Part shown: piece by piece, positions 23,972 through 31,575 of the stretch
Layout: every line of letters begins with the position of its first letter
Position numbering within the stretch: the stretch's first letter is position 1
Source: AM-2324 sp042091035
GTDB taxonomy: Bacteria > Bacteroidota > Bacteroidia > Chitinophagales > Saprospiraceae
Direction of reading: 5' to 3'
Length of the DNA stretch: 31,575 nucleotides
NCBI GenBank assembly: GCA_042091035.1
Contig: JBELIG010000014.1
Coordinates: forward strand, 1-31,575
The notes under the pieces: generated by a model
The model's input: only the letters and a program-made list of their open reading frames with translations
Database searches by the model: none
Told to the model about the DNA's origin: nothing
Program-made: the position numbers and the translations under genes

Positions 23972-24370
23972 ATGAATCAGTACGAAATTACTTTCATCGT
24001 AGATCCAGTGCTGTCGGGCGATGAGATACAGGCGACAGCGAAGACCTATGTTGATCTTTTAGAAGGAGAAGGGTGCAAAATGGTACACTTCGACGACATG
24101 GGAATTCGTTCATTGGCATATCCAATTAAGAAGCGCACCAATGGTGCTTATTTCTGTTCAGAATTTCAGGCTGTGAATGGCGAGGTAATCGAGAAAATCG
24201 AATTATCACTTCGTCGTGACGAGCGTATCATGCGTTTCCTAACCGTTCGTTTGGAAAAATATGGTATCAAGTACAATGAAGACAAGCGTAATGGTCTTAT
24301 TGGAAAGAAAAAAGAAGAATCTAAGTCTGAGGATTCTGAGGAAAAAGGTGCTGAAGCAAAAAAAGCTTAA
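23972..24370 (+). CDS. rpsF: 30S ribosomal protein S6
   Basis: This 132-residue protein starts with NQYEITFIVDPVLSGDEI and contains DDMGIRSLAYPIKKRTNGAYF and LRRDERIMRFLTVRLEKYGIKYNEDK, the S6 core. It binds the 16S platform as a heterodimer with S18. The final 30 residues are a charged Lys/Glu/Ser tail, common in S6. The ATG lies in the loop of a six-pair inverted repeat (CTGATT-ATG-AATCAG, 23966-23980), which could limit initiation. It is the first gene of rpsF-rpsR-rplI. Confidence 0.97.
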   Translation: MNQYEITFIVDPVLSGDEIQATAKTYVDLLEGEGCKMVHFDDMGIRSLAYPIKKRTNGAYFCSEFQAVNGEVIEKIELSLRRDERIMRFLTVRLEKYGIKYNEDKRNGLIGKKKEESKSEDSEEKGAEAKKA

Positions 24371-24402
24371 GTACTAACCTTTTAACTTAAAAAGAAATAA
24401 AA

Positions 24403-24669
24403 ATGGCTTCTAGAGACGATATTAAATTTTTATCAAATCCTAATATAGGAGATAAGCGCAAGAAGTACTGTCGTTTCCGTAAGTACGGAATCAAGTACAT
24501 CGATTATAAGGATGAGCAGTTCCTTATGCAATTCGTAAACGATCAAGGTAAACTTCTTCCGAGAAGAATTACTGGTAACTCACTGAAATACCAGCGTAAG
24601 GTGTCTACAGCTGTTAAAAGAGCGCGTCACCTAGCGATGTTACCATACGTAACGGATAACCTTAAATAA
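24403..24669 (+). CDS. rpsR: 30S ribosomal protein S18
   Basis: This 88-residue protein has KKYCRFRKYGIKYIDYKD, then LLPRRITGNSLKYQRKVSTAVKRARHLAMLPY, the signature of S18, which pairs with S6 on the 30S platform. Its single Cys (near 23) belongs to the usual N-terminal motif. It is 32 bp after rpsF. Confidence 0.97.
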   Translation: MASRDDIKFLSNPNIGDKRKKYCRFRKYGIKYIDYKDEQFLMQFVNDQGKLLPRRITGNSLKYQRKVSTAVKRARHLAMLPYVTDNLK

Positions 24670-24713
24670 GTTTTAAGGTTTAATTCAATTCCTAATATTA
24701 AAATTCTTAAGCA

Positions 24714-25160
24714 ATGAATATCATTTTGCTGCAAGATATAGATAAGGTAGGGGAAAAGTACGAGGTAGTTACTGTAAAAGACGGTTTCGCAAGAAATCTC
24801 CTTATCCCTACGAAGAAAGCGGTTATTGCTAATCAAGCTAACCTAGCTAAACTTGACGAACTAAAGCAGAAGCACGCTACTGAGCTTGCTACTCAGATCG
24901 GTGAGTTCCAAGCTATTGCTGACAAGATTAAAGAAATCACACTACGTATCGGTGCTAAAGCGGGTACATCAGGTAAGATTTTCGGTTCTGTGACGAACAC
25001 ATCTATCGCTCAAGCTCTTAAAGAGCAGTGTGAGGTGGAAGTTATCCGATCAAAAGTTGAAATCCTTGATGATGTCAAAGAGCTTGGTACGTATAAAGCG
25101 AATGTAAGATTGCACCCAGAAGTATTAGCTGAGGTTGCATTCGAGGTTGTAGCTGAGTAA
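24714..25160 (+). CDS. rplI: 50S ribosomal protein L9
   Basis: This 148-residue protein has the two-domain L9 layout: the N-terminal rRNA-binding domain (MNIILLQDIDKVGEKYEVV and DGFARNLLIPTKKAV), a long connecting helix (about 41-75) and a C-terminal domain containing GKIFGSVTNTSIAQAL (about 86-101). It is the last gene of the operon, 44 bp after rpsR. Confidence 0.97.
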   Translation: MNIILLQDIDKVGEKYEVVTVKDGFARNLLIPTKKAVIANQANLAKLDELKQKHATELATQIGEFQAIADKIKEITLRIGAKAGTSGKIFGSVTNTSIAQALKEQCEVEVIRSKVEILDDVKELGTYKANVRLHPEVLAEVAFEVVAE

Positions 25161-25189
25161 AATCTGCATCACAACTTACATTTATCGAT

Positions 25190-25228
25190 AAAAAAGTAAT
25201 TCCGTGTAACGGGGTTACTTTTTTTTTA
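25190..25228 (+). terminator. Intrinsic terminator of rpsF-rpsR-rplI
   Basis: AAGTAATTCCG / CGGGGTTACTT forms an eleven-pair stem (two T-G pairs) with loop TGTAA, extended by flanking A and T tracts; it lies 29 bp after the rplI stop. Confidence 0.88.
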
Positions 25229-25276
25229 TGTCTTAAGGGTTTAGATTGTAAAATATTGTAAACCAAAAAGATATCC

Positions 25277-28200
25277 ATGCAGAGGCATACAACAATATTT
25301 GTCTTTCTAATTTTACTTCTTTTTAGTGCTTGTTCATCCGAACAAAGTGATCAATCAAAAGAAACAAAATCGGTGCGATTGTTTGAGCAGCTTGATACTG
25401 ATCAAACAGGTATTGACTTCAAAAATAGTCTTACTCTAGAGGAGCAAGCTGAATACATGAACTATGATTATACAATCAATGGAGCAGGTCTTGCTGTTGG
25501 AGATTTAAATAATGATGGCTTGAATGATATTTTCTTTTGTGGGAACAAAGTATCGGATAAATTATATCTGAATAAGGGCGATTTTAAGTTTGAGGATGTA
25601 ACGTCTTCAAGCGGTCTGGGTAAAGGAAGCGATAAGTGGTCGACGGGAGTTACTTTTGTAGACATAAATAATGATCAATTCTTAGATATTTATGTCTGTA
25701 GAGGTGGTGACTTGCCAACTGTACAACGCCGAAATGCATTTTACATCAATGACGGGAATGGTTCTTTTATTGATAAAGCCTCAGAGATGGGCCTTGCTGA
25801 CCAGGGACATTCTACGCAGGCTGCTTTTTTTGACTATGATCTAGATGGTGATCTAGATGTGTATGTGATCAATCATCCTGGGACATTTGATGAGAAAAGA
25901 CCTCGTAATTATTTAAACAAACGTGGCCTTTACAGTGACCGACTCTACGAAAATAAGGAAGGTAAGTTTACTGATGTTTCTGAAGTTGCAGGCTTAGAAA
26001 ATGATAAATATGGATTTGGACTTGGTATAGCTGTTTCAGACCTTAATGGTGATGGCTATCCAGATATATATGTTTCTAACGATTATTTTGAGCACGAATA
26101 TCTTTATATAAACAATACAGATGGTACATTCAGACAAGATGTACACAAGGCTATGAAGCATACCTCCTTCTTCAGTATGGGTTGTGATATGGCTGATTAT
26201 GATAATGATGGGAAAGTTGACATTATGAGTGTCGATATGGTTGCCGAAGATAATCTTAGACAGAAGAATCAAATGGCAGGTATGAACCCTGATATATTTT
26301 GGGAGGCAGTTCGTGAGGGTCTACATTTTCAATATATGTACAATGCACTTCAGCGCAATAATGGAGATGGGTCTTTTTCAGATTTAGCGAATTTTGCAGG
26401 TATAACGAATACTGATTGGTCGTGGGCTCCTTTATTTGCAGACTTCGATAATGATGGATTAAAGGATCTTTTTATCAGTAATGGATATCTACGAGATCTT
26501 AGATTCAAAGATTCTAAGGTGAAAATGAAAAACGTAAACGGCAAACAGGTCTTGGCGATGACTCCTATTGAGTTTTATACTGCATATCCTTCAACACCGA
26601 TTACTAACTACTGCTTTCAGAATACTGCTGACTTTAAGTTCAAAAACGTTAGTTATAAGTGGGGATTAGCAGAAGAAGGTTTTTCCAATGGGGCAGTATA
26701 TTCAGATTTGAATAATGATGGGTTTTTAGATCTAATATTGAATAATCTCGAAGCAACGGCATCTGTTTATAAAAACAAGGGTAACGCCAATAGCTTTTTG
26801 GATGTAGTTGTCGATGGCCAAGCTATTGGTGCCAAGGTAAGCCTAGTAATGGAAGACGACACCAAGCAGTTTGTAGAAATACAGCCCACGAGAGGTTACC
26901 TATCTGCTGTAGATCAAAAGGTTCATTTTGGCTTAGGGGTTCAGAAGGTAAAAGCACTAAAAGTAGTATGGCCAAATGGTAATTCGTTCGAAATTATTGA
27001 TCCAATAATAAATCAGACTTTGACCATTCGCTATAGTGATAGCCAGCCTAGGGCACCAATAGCATCAAGGGAAGAGGTTCTTTTTAAGGATTGTAGTTCT
27101 GAAATAGGCTTGGACTATAGTCATGTTGAAAATAAGTTTGATGATTTTGAATTTGAAGTACTATTACCACATAAAAACTCAACTTTGGGGCCGAATGTAG
27201 CAACTGGTGATGTCAACGGCGATGGTCTGGAAGATGTATTTGTGGGTGGAGCAATAGAGCAGGCGGGAAGACTATTTATTCAAAATTCAGACGGATTATT
27301 CGCTCCAATTCCTGGTCCTTGGATTGCTGATGGCAGACAGGAAGATATGGGCGCATTGTTTTTTGATGTGGATAATGATGGAGATAATGATCTTTATGTA
27401 GTTAGTGGTGGAAATGAATATAAGGCGAACTCAATCGCTTATAAAGACAGACTTTATATCAATGAGGGTGGAAATAAATTTGTTAAATCAGAGAACGCCA
27501 TTCCTACGGGTATGCATGTCTCTGGAAAGATTGTAGAACCCTGTGACTATGATAATGACGGGGACGTCGATCTTTTTGTGGGTGGTCGACTGACTCCTTC
27601 AAAATATCCTTTTGCTCCAAGAAGTTATTTATTAGAAAATGATAATGGAAAATTTAAAGATGTTACAAATGAAGTTGCTCCAGGTTTATTGCAGCCTGGA
27701 TTAGTGTCTTGTGCAGTTTGGGTTGATCACAATGGCGATGGCTTTTCTGATTTGGTCGTCTCGGGTGAGTGGATGTCTATCCTTTTATTTGAGAATAACG
27801 GATCTACCTTTGTAGATAAAACGGAGATTTATGGCTTTGATGATTATACAGGTTGGTGGTCCTCAATAGTCGCAGAGGATCTTGACAACGATGGAGATAA
27901 GGACCTAGTACTCGGCAACAATGGACTGAATTATAAATATAAAGCAAGTATGGATGAGCCATTTCAGATATATGCTCATGATTTTGATAAAAATGGAAGT
28001 TTAGATATCGTTCTTGGTTACTTTAATGATGGAACACTTTTTCCTGTTCGAGGTAGACAGTGTTCTTCAGAGCAAATACCTTCGATTGCTACCAAATTTA
28101 AATCCTATACAGATTTCGGTGAGGCTAGCCTTGGTGATGTCTATGGTGAAGAGTTGGATCAAGCCCTGCATCTTACGGTTAATTCATTCGCATCTATTGT

Positions 28201-28549
28201 ACTTATGAATGAAGAAGATGGTTTTCTACGTAAAGACCTTCCAAGGTTAGCCCAGATTTCAGCTGTCAATGGCATCATATGTACAGATTTCAATAAGGAT
28301 GGGTATAAAGATCTTCTTATTGCAGGTAACTTGTACGGTTCTGAGGTTGAGACAACGCGTAATGATGCTTCTGAAGGTTTAATGCTAATAGGTAAAGGAA
28401 ATGGTGCCTTTGAGTCTTTGGGACCGGATGAGTCAGGATTTAAGGCTAGTGGAGATGTAAAAGATTTGAAAATGTTAACGATGGGGAAGAATAAATTAAT
28501 TCTTGTCACCAATAATAATAATGCGATGCAAGCATTTAAGTTCAAATAA
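25277..28549 (+). CDS. FG-GAP/VCBS-repeat lipoprotein with ASPIC/UnbV domain (CRTAC1-like)
   Basis: This is a 1090-residue lipoprotein: hydrophobic core followed by LFSAC, with Cys19 lipidated. At least 14 FG-GAP-like calcium-binding repeats of the form D-x-D/N-x-D-G-x-x-D occur, seven before and seven after an ASPIC/UnbV domain at about 505-565 (IQPTRGYLSAVDQKVHFGLG, then VVWPNGN). The repeats would form one or two beta-propellers that bind calcium and carbohydrate or protein on the cell surface. In many Bacteroidota such proteins lie beside SusC/SusD pairs; none is in this window. It is a single gene with its own terminator, convergent with the PorW-like gene. Specific ligand unknown. Confidence 0.88.
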   Translation: MQRHTTIFVFLILLLFSACSSEQSDQSKETKSVRLFEQLDTDQTGIDFKNSLTLEEQAEYMNYDYTINGAGLAVGDLNNDGLNDIFFCGNKVSDKLYLNKGDFKFEDVTSSSGLGKGSDKWSTGVTFVDINNDQFLDIYVCRGGDLPTVQRRNAFYINDGNGSFIDKASEMGLADQGHSTQAAFFDYDLDGDLDVYVINHPGTFDEKRPRNYLNKRGLYSDRLYENKEGKFTDVSEVAGLENDKYGFGLGIAVSDLNGDGYPDIYVSNDYFEHEYLYINNTDGTFRQDVHKAMKHTSFFSMGCDMADYDNDGKVDIMSVDMVAEDNLRQKNQMAGMNPDIFWEAVREGLHFQYMYNALQRNNGDGSFSDLANFAGITNTDWSWAPLFADFDNDGLKDLFISNGYLRDLRFKDSKVKMKNVNGKQVLAMTPIEFYTAYPSTPITNYCFQNTADFKFKNVSYKWGLAEEGFSNGAVYSDLNNDGFLDLILNNLEATASVYKNKGNANSFLDVVVDGQAIGAKVSLVMEDDTKQFVEIQPTRGYLSAVDQKVHFGLGVQKVKALKVVWPNGNSFEIIDPIINQTLTIRYSDSQPRAPIASREEVLFKDCSSEIGLDYSHVENKFDDFEFEVLLPHKNSTLGPNVATGDVNGDGLEDVFVGGAIEQAGRLFIQNSDGLFAPIPGPWIADGRQEDMGALFFDVDNDGDNDLYVVSGGNEYKANSIAYKDRLYINEGGNKFVKSENAIPTGMHVSGKIVEPCDYDNDGDVDLFVGGRLTPSKYPFAPRSYLLENDNGKFKDVTNEVAPGLLQPGLVSCAVWVDHNGDGFSDLVVSGEWMSILLFENNGSTFVDKTEIYGFDDYTGWWSSIVAEDLDNDGDKDLVLGNNGLNYKYKASMDEPFQIYAHDFDKNGSLDIVLGYFNDGTLFPVRGRQCSSEQIPSIATKFKSYTDFGEASLGDVYGEELDQALHLTVNSFASIVLMNEEDGFLRKDLPRLAQISAVNGIICTDFNKDGYKDLLIAGNLYGSEVETTRNDASEGLMLIGKGNGAFESLGPDESGFKASGDVKDLKMLTMGKNKLILVTNNNNAMQAFKFK

Positions 28550-28585
28550 AAAAAGATCCATTCTAATCAGAATGGATCTTTTTTT
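28550..28585. terminator. Bidirectional terminator between convergent genes
   Basis: AAAAAGATCCATTCT / AGAATGGATCTTTTT is a perfect fifteen-pair stem with loop AATC. It begins immediately after the FG-GAP gene stop and ends 3 bp before the stop of the opposing gene, so it serves both. Confidence 0.93.
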
Positions 28586-28587
28586 AT

Positions 28588-31413
28588 TTAGTAATTGGTC
28601 TCATAAAAGTCTGGATAAGCGCCCATTTTTTTATCCTTCAGTATCGTTCTGTAATTCGATTGCGAAACGGCGAAAGCTTGATAATTAATGCCTTTTAAGT
28701 TTTCTTTACCATTTTTATCGAGTGCATCGATGTATTCAAGCGCATTCTCTTTGTTAGTAAATCTACGAATTACTATAATCGGAACCTTTTCTTCAGCTTT
28801 TGCCCCCAATGAAATATTTGAAGATCTCAACCTAGATGTTCCAAAATAATCGGAGTTGAAGTCAGAAATAGCATTTCGAGTAGATGTAAGACTTATGTTC
28901 CTATCTTCAAAGGTAAGTATGATATAATGGACTTTCGATGGTTCAACTATATATTTATTGATATCTCCCTCAGTAGCTACATCTTCTTTGACATCTGCCC
29001 CTAAGATTCTTAATAATTCTCTTACTTGCTTTTCTTCGGGTGTATTTGGATACTTTATGAGGAAAAGTTCAAGTTCTTGAATGTACTTTTCTTTGCCTTC
29101 TAGCTTTCCAATACAGAATGCTTTTAACAAACCAAATCTTGCGTAGTGATCATGCTTAGAACCGAACTTTGAAGGTACCTTAGCTATCTTTTCAAGTACA
29201 GTATTGAACTGATCAGCTTTATAGTCATCGTAGCATTCTTCGTAATAATCATTGACAATTTCATTTTTCGTCTTTCTATTCGCAAACTCAGGGTCAGAGA
29301 TCGACGCGGCAATTGGAGAATTTGGAAATTTAGCTAGGATTAAATCAAAGTATTTTTTACTATTTAAGTCGTCCTCAAGATCTAGATAAGCGAGGTAAAT
29401 AAAATAATAAGACTCTATGATTATTTTATTTTCTGCTGGATTTCTATTCAGTAATCGATCCAGAATGTCAATTGATTTATTTGGCTCTTTTAGATCCGAT
29501 CGATAAAGCTTTCCAAGCTCTAACATAGCATCTTCGATCTTGCGTTCGGCTATGCTAATTTCTTTCTCTGTCTTTGGTACAGCTTTGAATAGCTCAGCCA
29601 CTTCTTCTTCAGTAACCTTTGTGTTTTTGACAATTTCATCATCAAAAAGATTACTCTGGCCAATCCCTAATGCCTCTTTTCGTCTCCAGTTGTCTTCTAG
29701 TGGTCTGTCTCCCCATTTGTTTTCGAAGTCTCTTATTCCTCGTTTGATGGCTTTAGAGTCGTAAGCATAGAAGTCAGATTTACCGATCAAAACGGCATTT
29801 GTAAGTGACTTTGCCTCTCCTTTAAGAGATGCAATACGTTTAGCTTCTTCCTCGTCTTTTATTTTTTGAGCCAGTTTTGTTTTTTCTTCCTCGGAAAGTT
29901 TAGAGATTCGAATAAGACTATCTTGTAGTTCGATGGTTTTTAGTGCTTTTGCAATACCATCAAGGCTTTCAGAAAGAATCCTAACTCTTGTGTATCTGTC
30001 ATCAGTCCTAGGCATAGCGCTAAGTGTCTGGTCTAGATATGTTTTAGCATCTACGTATTGTTGCGATTCGTAATACAACATGGCAAGTCTGAAGCTTGAC
30101 TCTGCTGTTTGAACAGGGTTTCTGGATTCCGAAGACAGGGATAACTCCAAATATTCAATGCCTTTTTCCTTATTTCCATTTTTTAGATAGCTATCTGCTA
30201 TTGCATAGTAGATTTGATCTTTGTATTCAGCATTTTTATCTTCCTTGAGCATGTTCTCAAGCTTTTTAACCATACTTTCCAGAGAGTTGTTTGAACTGGT
30301 TTGAGCAGCAAGCATGTTTGCATTGAACTCAAGTTCGTATTCCGGATGTAAATTAACTACACGATTGAAATATTTATTCGCCTGAACATCCTTGTTCAAT
30401 TTGCGGCTCATTTGCCCTGCGATAAATAGTAATCTGGCGCGTTCAAATTTATCTTTTTCCATATCTACAGCTTGGTCTAGGTAGCCAATTGCTGTGCTAT
30501 AGTCCTTTTTCTTATTGTACATATACGCCAATATGTTCGGTATAAGTTTTTTTACTTCATCCGGACAGGATTGACTTCTTGCTAGTTGGTCAAGAAGACG
30601 CGTAGCATCGCTGTAGCGTGCAATGTCGATGTAATTTCTTGCCAGCCAATAAAGTCCTTCAAAATAAGCTGGAGGGTTTTTAAATGAACTAGCTTCTTTA
30701 TCTTCTTCTACATTACCAATATTTTTCCCTAGGCTTATGTTACCTACAGGTCCAGAGAATTCATCTTCATCTTGAACTTTATCTGAATTCTTATCCTTAT
30801 TGGATGAGGATTTCTTTTTAGAAGTGGATGATTTTTTCTTTTTCTTAGATGGTTTTCTTCTACGCTTTTTCTTTCTACGTTTTTTCTTTCTGCGCTTTTT
30901 AGTTTTCTTCTTAGCAGAACCACTCTTCTTCTTTCCCTTTTTTACTGCCTCAGCGTCACGTTTACGCTTTTCCATAGCAGATGGACTATATTCATCTGCA
31001 AGGAATTCTAGCGTTTCCATAGATGATTCATAGTCCTTTTTAAGGTATTGGGCCTTTCCCATTAAAAGATAACAATCATCAGTCCAGTCACTAACACGAT
31101 GTAGTGAAACGACAACAGTCACTTTTTCAATGGCATTATCAAGGCTTGGCCCTTCCGCCAATGGATTATCTGCCTCTGCATACTTATAGATTGGTAAGAC
31201 ATCCAGATAATTATCCTGAACCTGTGTTTCTAAATTTAGTATACTTTGCTGAAGTAATACATCAGCATTAAAGTAGCCATTATACTGTGCAGTTGTGTTG
31301 TGATATAATTTTCCAATAGCAGAAACATCATCCTTGCTCTTCGTTGTAGAACATGCAAGGATCAATGCGCAAAGTCCAGTGGTGATTAGGATCTGTAGTC
31401 TGTTAATTCCCAA
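28588..31413 (-). CDS. PorW/SprE-like type IX secretion and gliding TPR lipoprotein
   Basis: This 941-residue protein from a TTG start at 31413 is chosen because it gives a lipoprotein signal (LITTGLCALILAC, Cys21 lipidated); no in-frame ATG lies nearby. The segment KLYHNTTAQYNGYFNA (35-50) and the following TPR array are typical of SprE/PorW, needed for type IX secretion and gliding in Bacteroidota. TPR units run through about 100-480 and 640-820. Between the first TPR pairs is an extraordinary Lys/Arg/Ser insert (about 149-212) followed by an acidic patch. The C-terminus (about 855-941, VHYIILTFEDRN and QAFAVSQSNYRTILKDKKM) is a separate alpha/beta domain seen in this family. It should be an inner- or outer-membrane-anchored periplasmic component. 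Confidence 0.85.
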   Translation of the reverse strand: MGINRLQILITTGLCALILACSTTKSKDDVSAIGKLYHNTTAQYNGYFNADVLLQQSILNLETQVQDNYLDVLPIYKYAEADNPLAEGPSLDNAIEKVTVVVSLHRVSDWTDDCYLLMGKAQYLKKDYESSMETLEFLADEYSPSAMEKRKRDAEAVKKGKKKSGSAKKKTKKRRKKKRRKKKRRRKPSKKKKKSSTSKKKSSSNKDKNSDKVQDEDEFSGPVGNISLGKNIGNVEEDKEASSFKNPPAYFEGLYWLARNYIDIARYSDATRLLDQLARSQSCPDEVKKLIPNILAYMYNKKKDYSTAIGYLDQAVDMEKDKFERARLLFIAGQMSRKLNKDVQANKYFNRVVNLHPEYELEFNANMLAAQTSSNNSLESMVKKLENMLKEDKNAEYKDQIYYAIADSYLKNGNKEKGIEYLELSLSSESRNPVQTAESSFRLAMLYYESQQYVDAKTYLDQTLSAMPRTDDRYTRVRILSESLDGIAKALKTIELQDSLIRISKLSEEEKTKLAQKIKDEEEAKRIASLKGEAKSLTNAVLIGKSDFYAYDSKAIKRGIRDFENKWGDRPLEDNWRRKEALGIGQSNLFDDEIVKNTKVTEEEVAELFKAVPKTEKEISIAERKIEDAMLELGKLYRSDLKEPNKSIDILDRLLNRNPAENKIIIESYYFIYLAYLDLEDDLNSKKYFDLILAKFPNSPIAASISDPEFANRKTKNEIVNDYYEECYDDYKADQFNTVLEKIAKVPSKFGSKHDHYARFGLLKAFCIGKLEGKEKYIQELELFLIKYPNTPEEKQVRELLRILGADVKEDVATEGDINKYIVEPSKVHYIILTFEDRNISLTSTRNAISDFNSDYFGTSRLRSSNISLGAKAEEKVPIIVIRRFTNKENALEYIDALDKNGKENLKGINYQAFAVSQSNYRTILKDKKMGAYPDFYETNY

Positions 31414-31520
31414 AATAACCTATTTTATAAAATGTACTGAATTTAAAGGATCATAGAATGCTAAGACCTTTTGAATCTCTCACTTATTTTCTCTATTTAA
31501 TCCGTGTAATTCTGAAAGCT

Positions 31521-31528
31521 CAAAATTA
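31521..31528 (-). promoter_or_regulatory. Bacteroidota -7 box upstream of the PorW-like gene
   Basis: On the minus strand TAATTTTG is a perfect TAnnTTTG, about 107 bp before the TTG start. The remaining 3'-most 47 bp of the window are A/T-rich with no gene visible. Confidence 0.4.
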
Positions 31529-31575
31529 CATGATAATAACCTTAAAAAGAAAAATTTATTTTAAGTTAAAATATG

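Noticed and set aside
30800..31033. Plus-strand frame coding a Phe/Leu-rich, membrane-like peptide
   Set aside because: It is the complement of the Lys/Arg-rich insert of the PorW-like gene; AAA/AAG codons read as TTT/CTT.

Overview
The window reads as a draft-assembly piece of a Bacteroidota chromosome, most likely Saprospiria or a relative. The evidence is: several perfect copies of the Bacteroidota -7 promoter box (TAnnTTTG), little sign of Shine-Dalgarno sites, a type IX secretion/gliding lipoprotein of the PorW/SprE type, a type-B succinate dehydrogenase in the order sdhC-sdhA-sdhB, lineage-typical DUF4920 and DUF3667 genes, and an AT-rich base composition. The class-level placement is an inference. 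Two runs of exactly 100 N (2357-2456 and 4497-4596) are scaffold gaps of unknown true size, and each cuts a gene.

Layout. 1-5350: a small exported barrel-like protein (-) diverges from an acyltransferase (+) with a C-terminal N-acyltransferase (GNAT) domain and what looks like half of a PlsC domain. A minus-strand cluster follows, in transcription order msrA, msrB (split by a gap), a MOSC protein, an ATP-grasp ligase-like protein and a LysE-type exporter (split by a gap). 5360-9061: two tandem exported proteins made of MORN repeats plus a C-terminal caspase domain, each with its own terminator. 9274-12054: a DUF4920 lipoprotein and a receptor-like class III adenylate cyclase (exported TPR sensor, one membrane helix, cytoplasmic catalytic domain). 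12194-15090: a small HTH regulator (-), an unrecognised helical-repeat protein and an overlapping exported GH113-like glycosidase. 15083-20018: DUF819 and DUF3667 membrane proteins, RNase R and a short unknown protein, all on minus. 20232-25160: two housekeeping operons on plus, sdhCAB and rpsF-rpsR-rplI. 25277-31413: a large FG-GAP/ASPIC-UnbV lipoprotein converges on a PorW/SprE-like TPR lipoprotein that carries a striking polybasic insert.

How the parts fit. The housekeeping part (sdh, ribosomal proteins, rnr) is ordinary. The accessory part is dominated by envelope proteins: exported caspases, an exported MsrA, a periplasmic-sensor cyclase, lipoproteins and a secretion-system component. 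The most unusual elements are the tandem exported MORN-caspases, whose MORN blocks are each introduced by a C-x4-C motif; the close-packed MOSC/ATP-grasp/LysE cassette behind msrAB; the decayed PlsC half fused to the N-acyltransferase; and RNA-scale structures around rpsF and between sdhA and sdhB. No tRNA, rRNA, CRISPR array, insertion sequence or phage gene was recognised.
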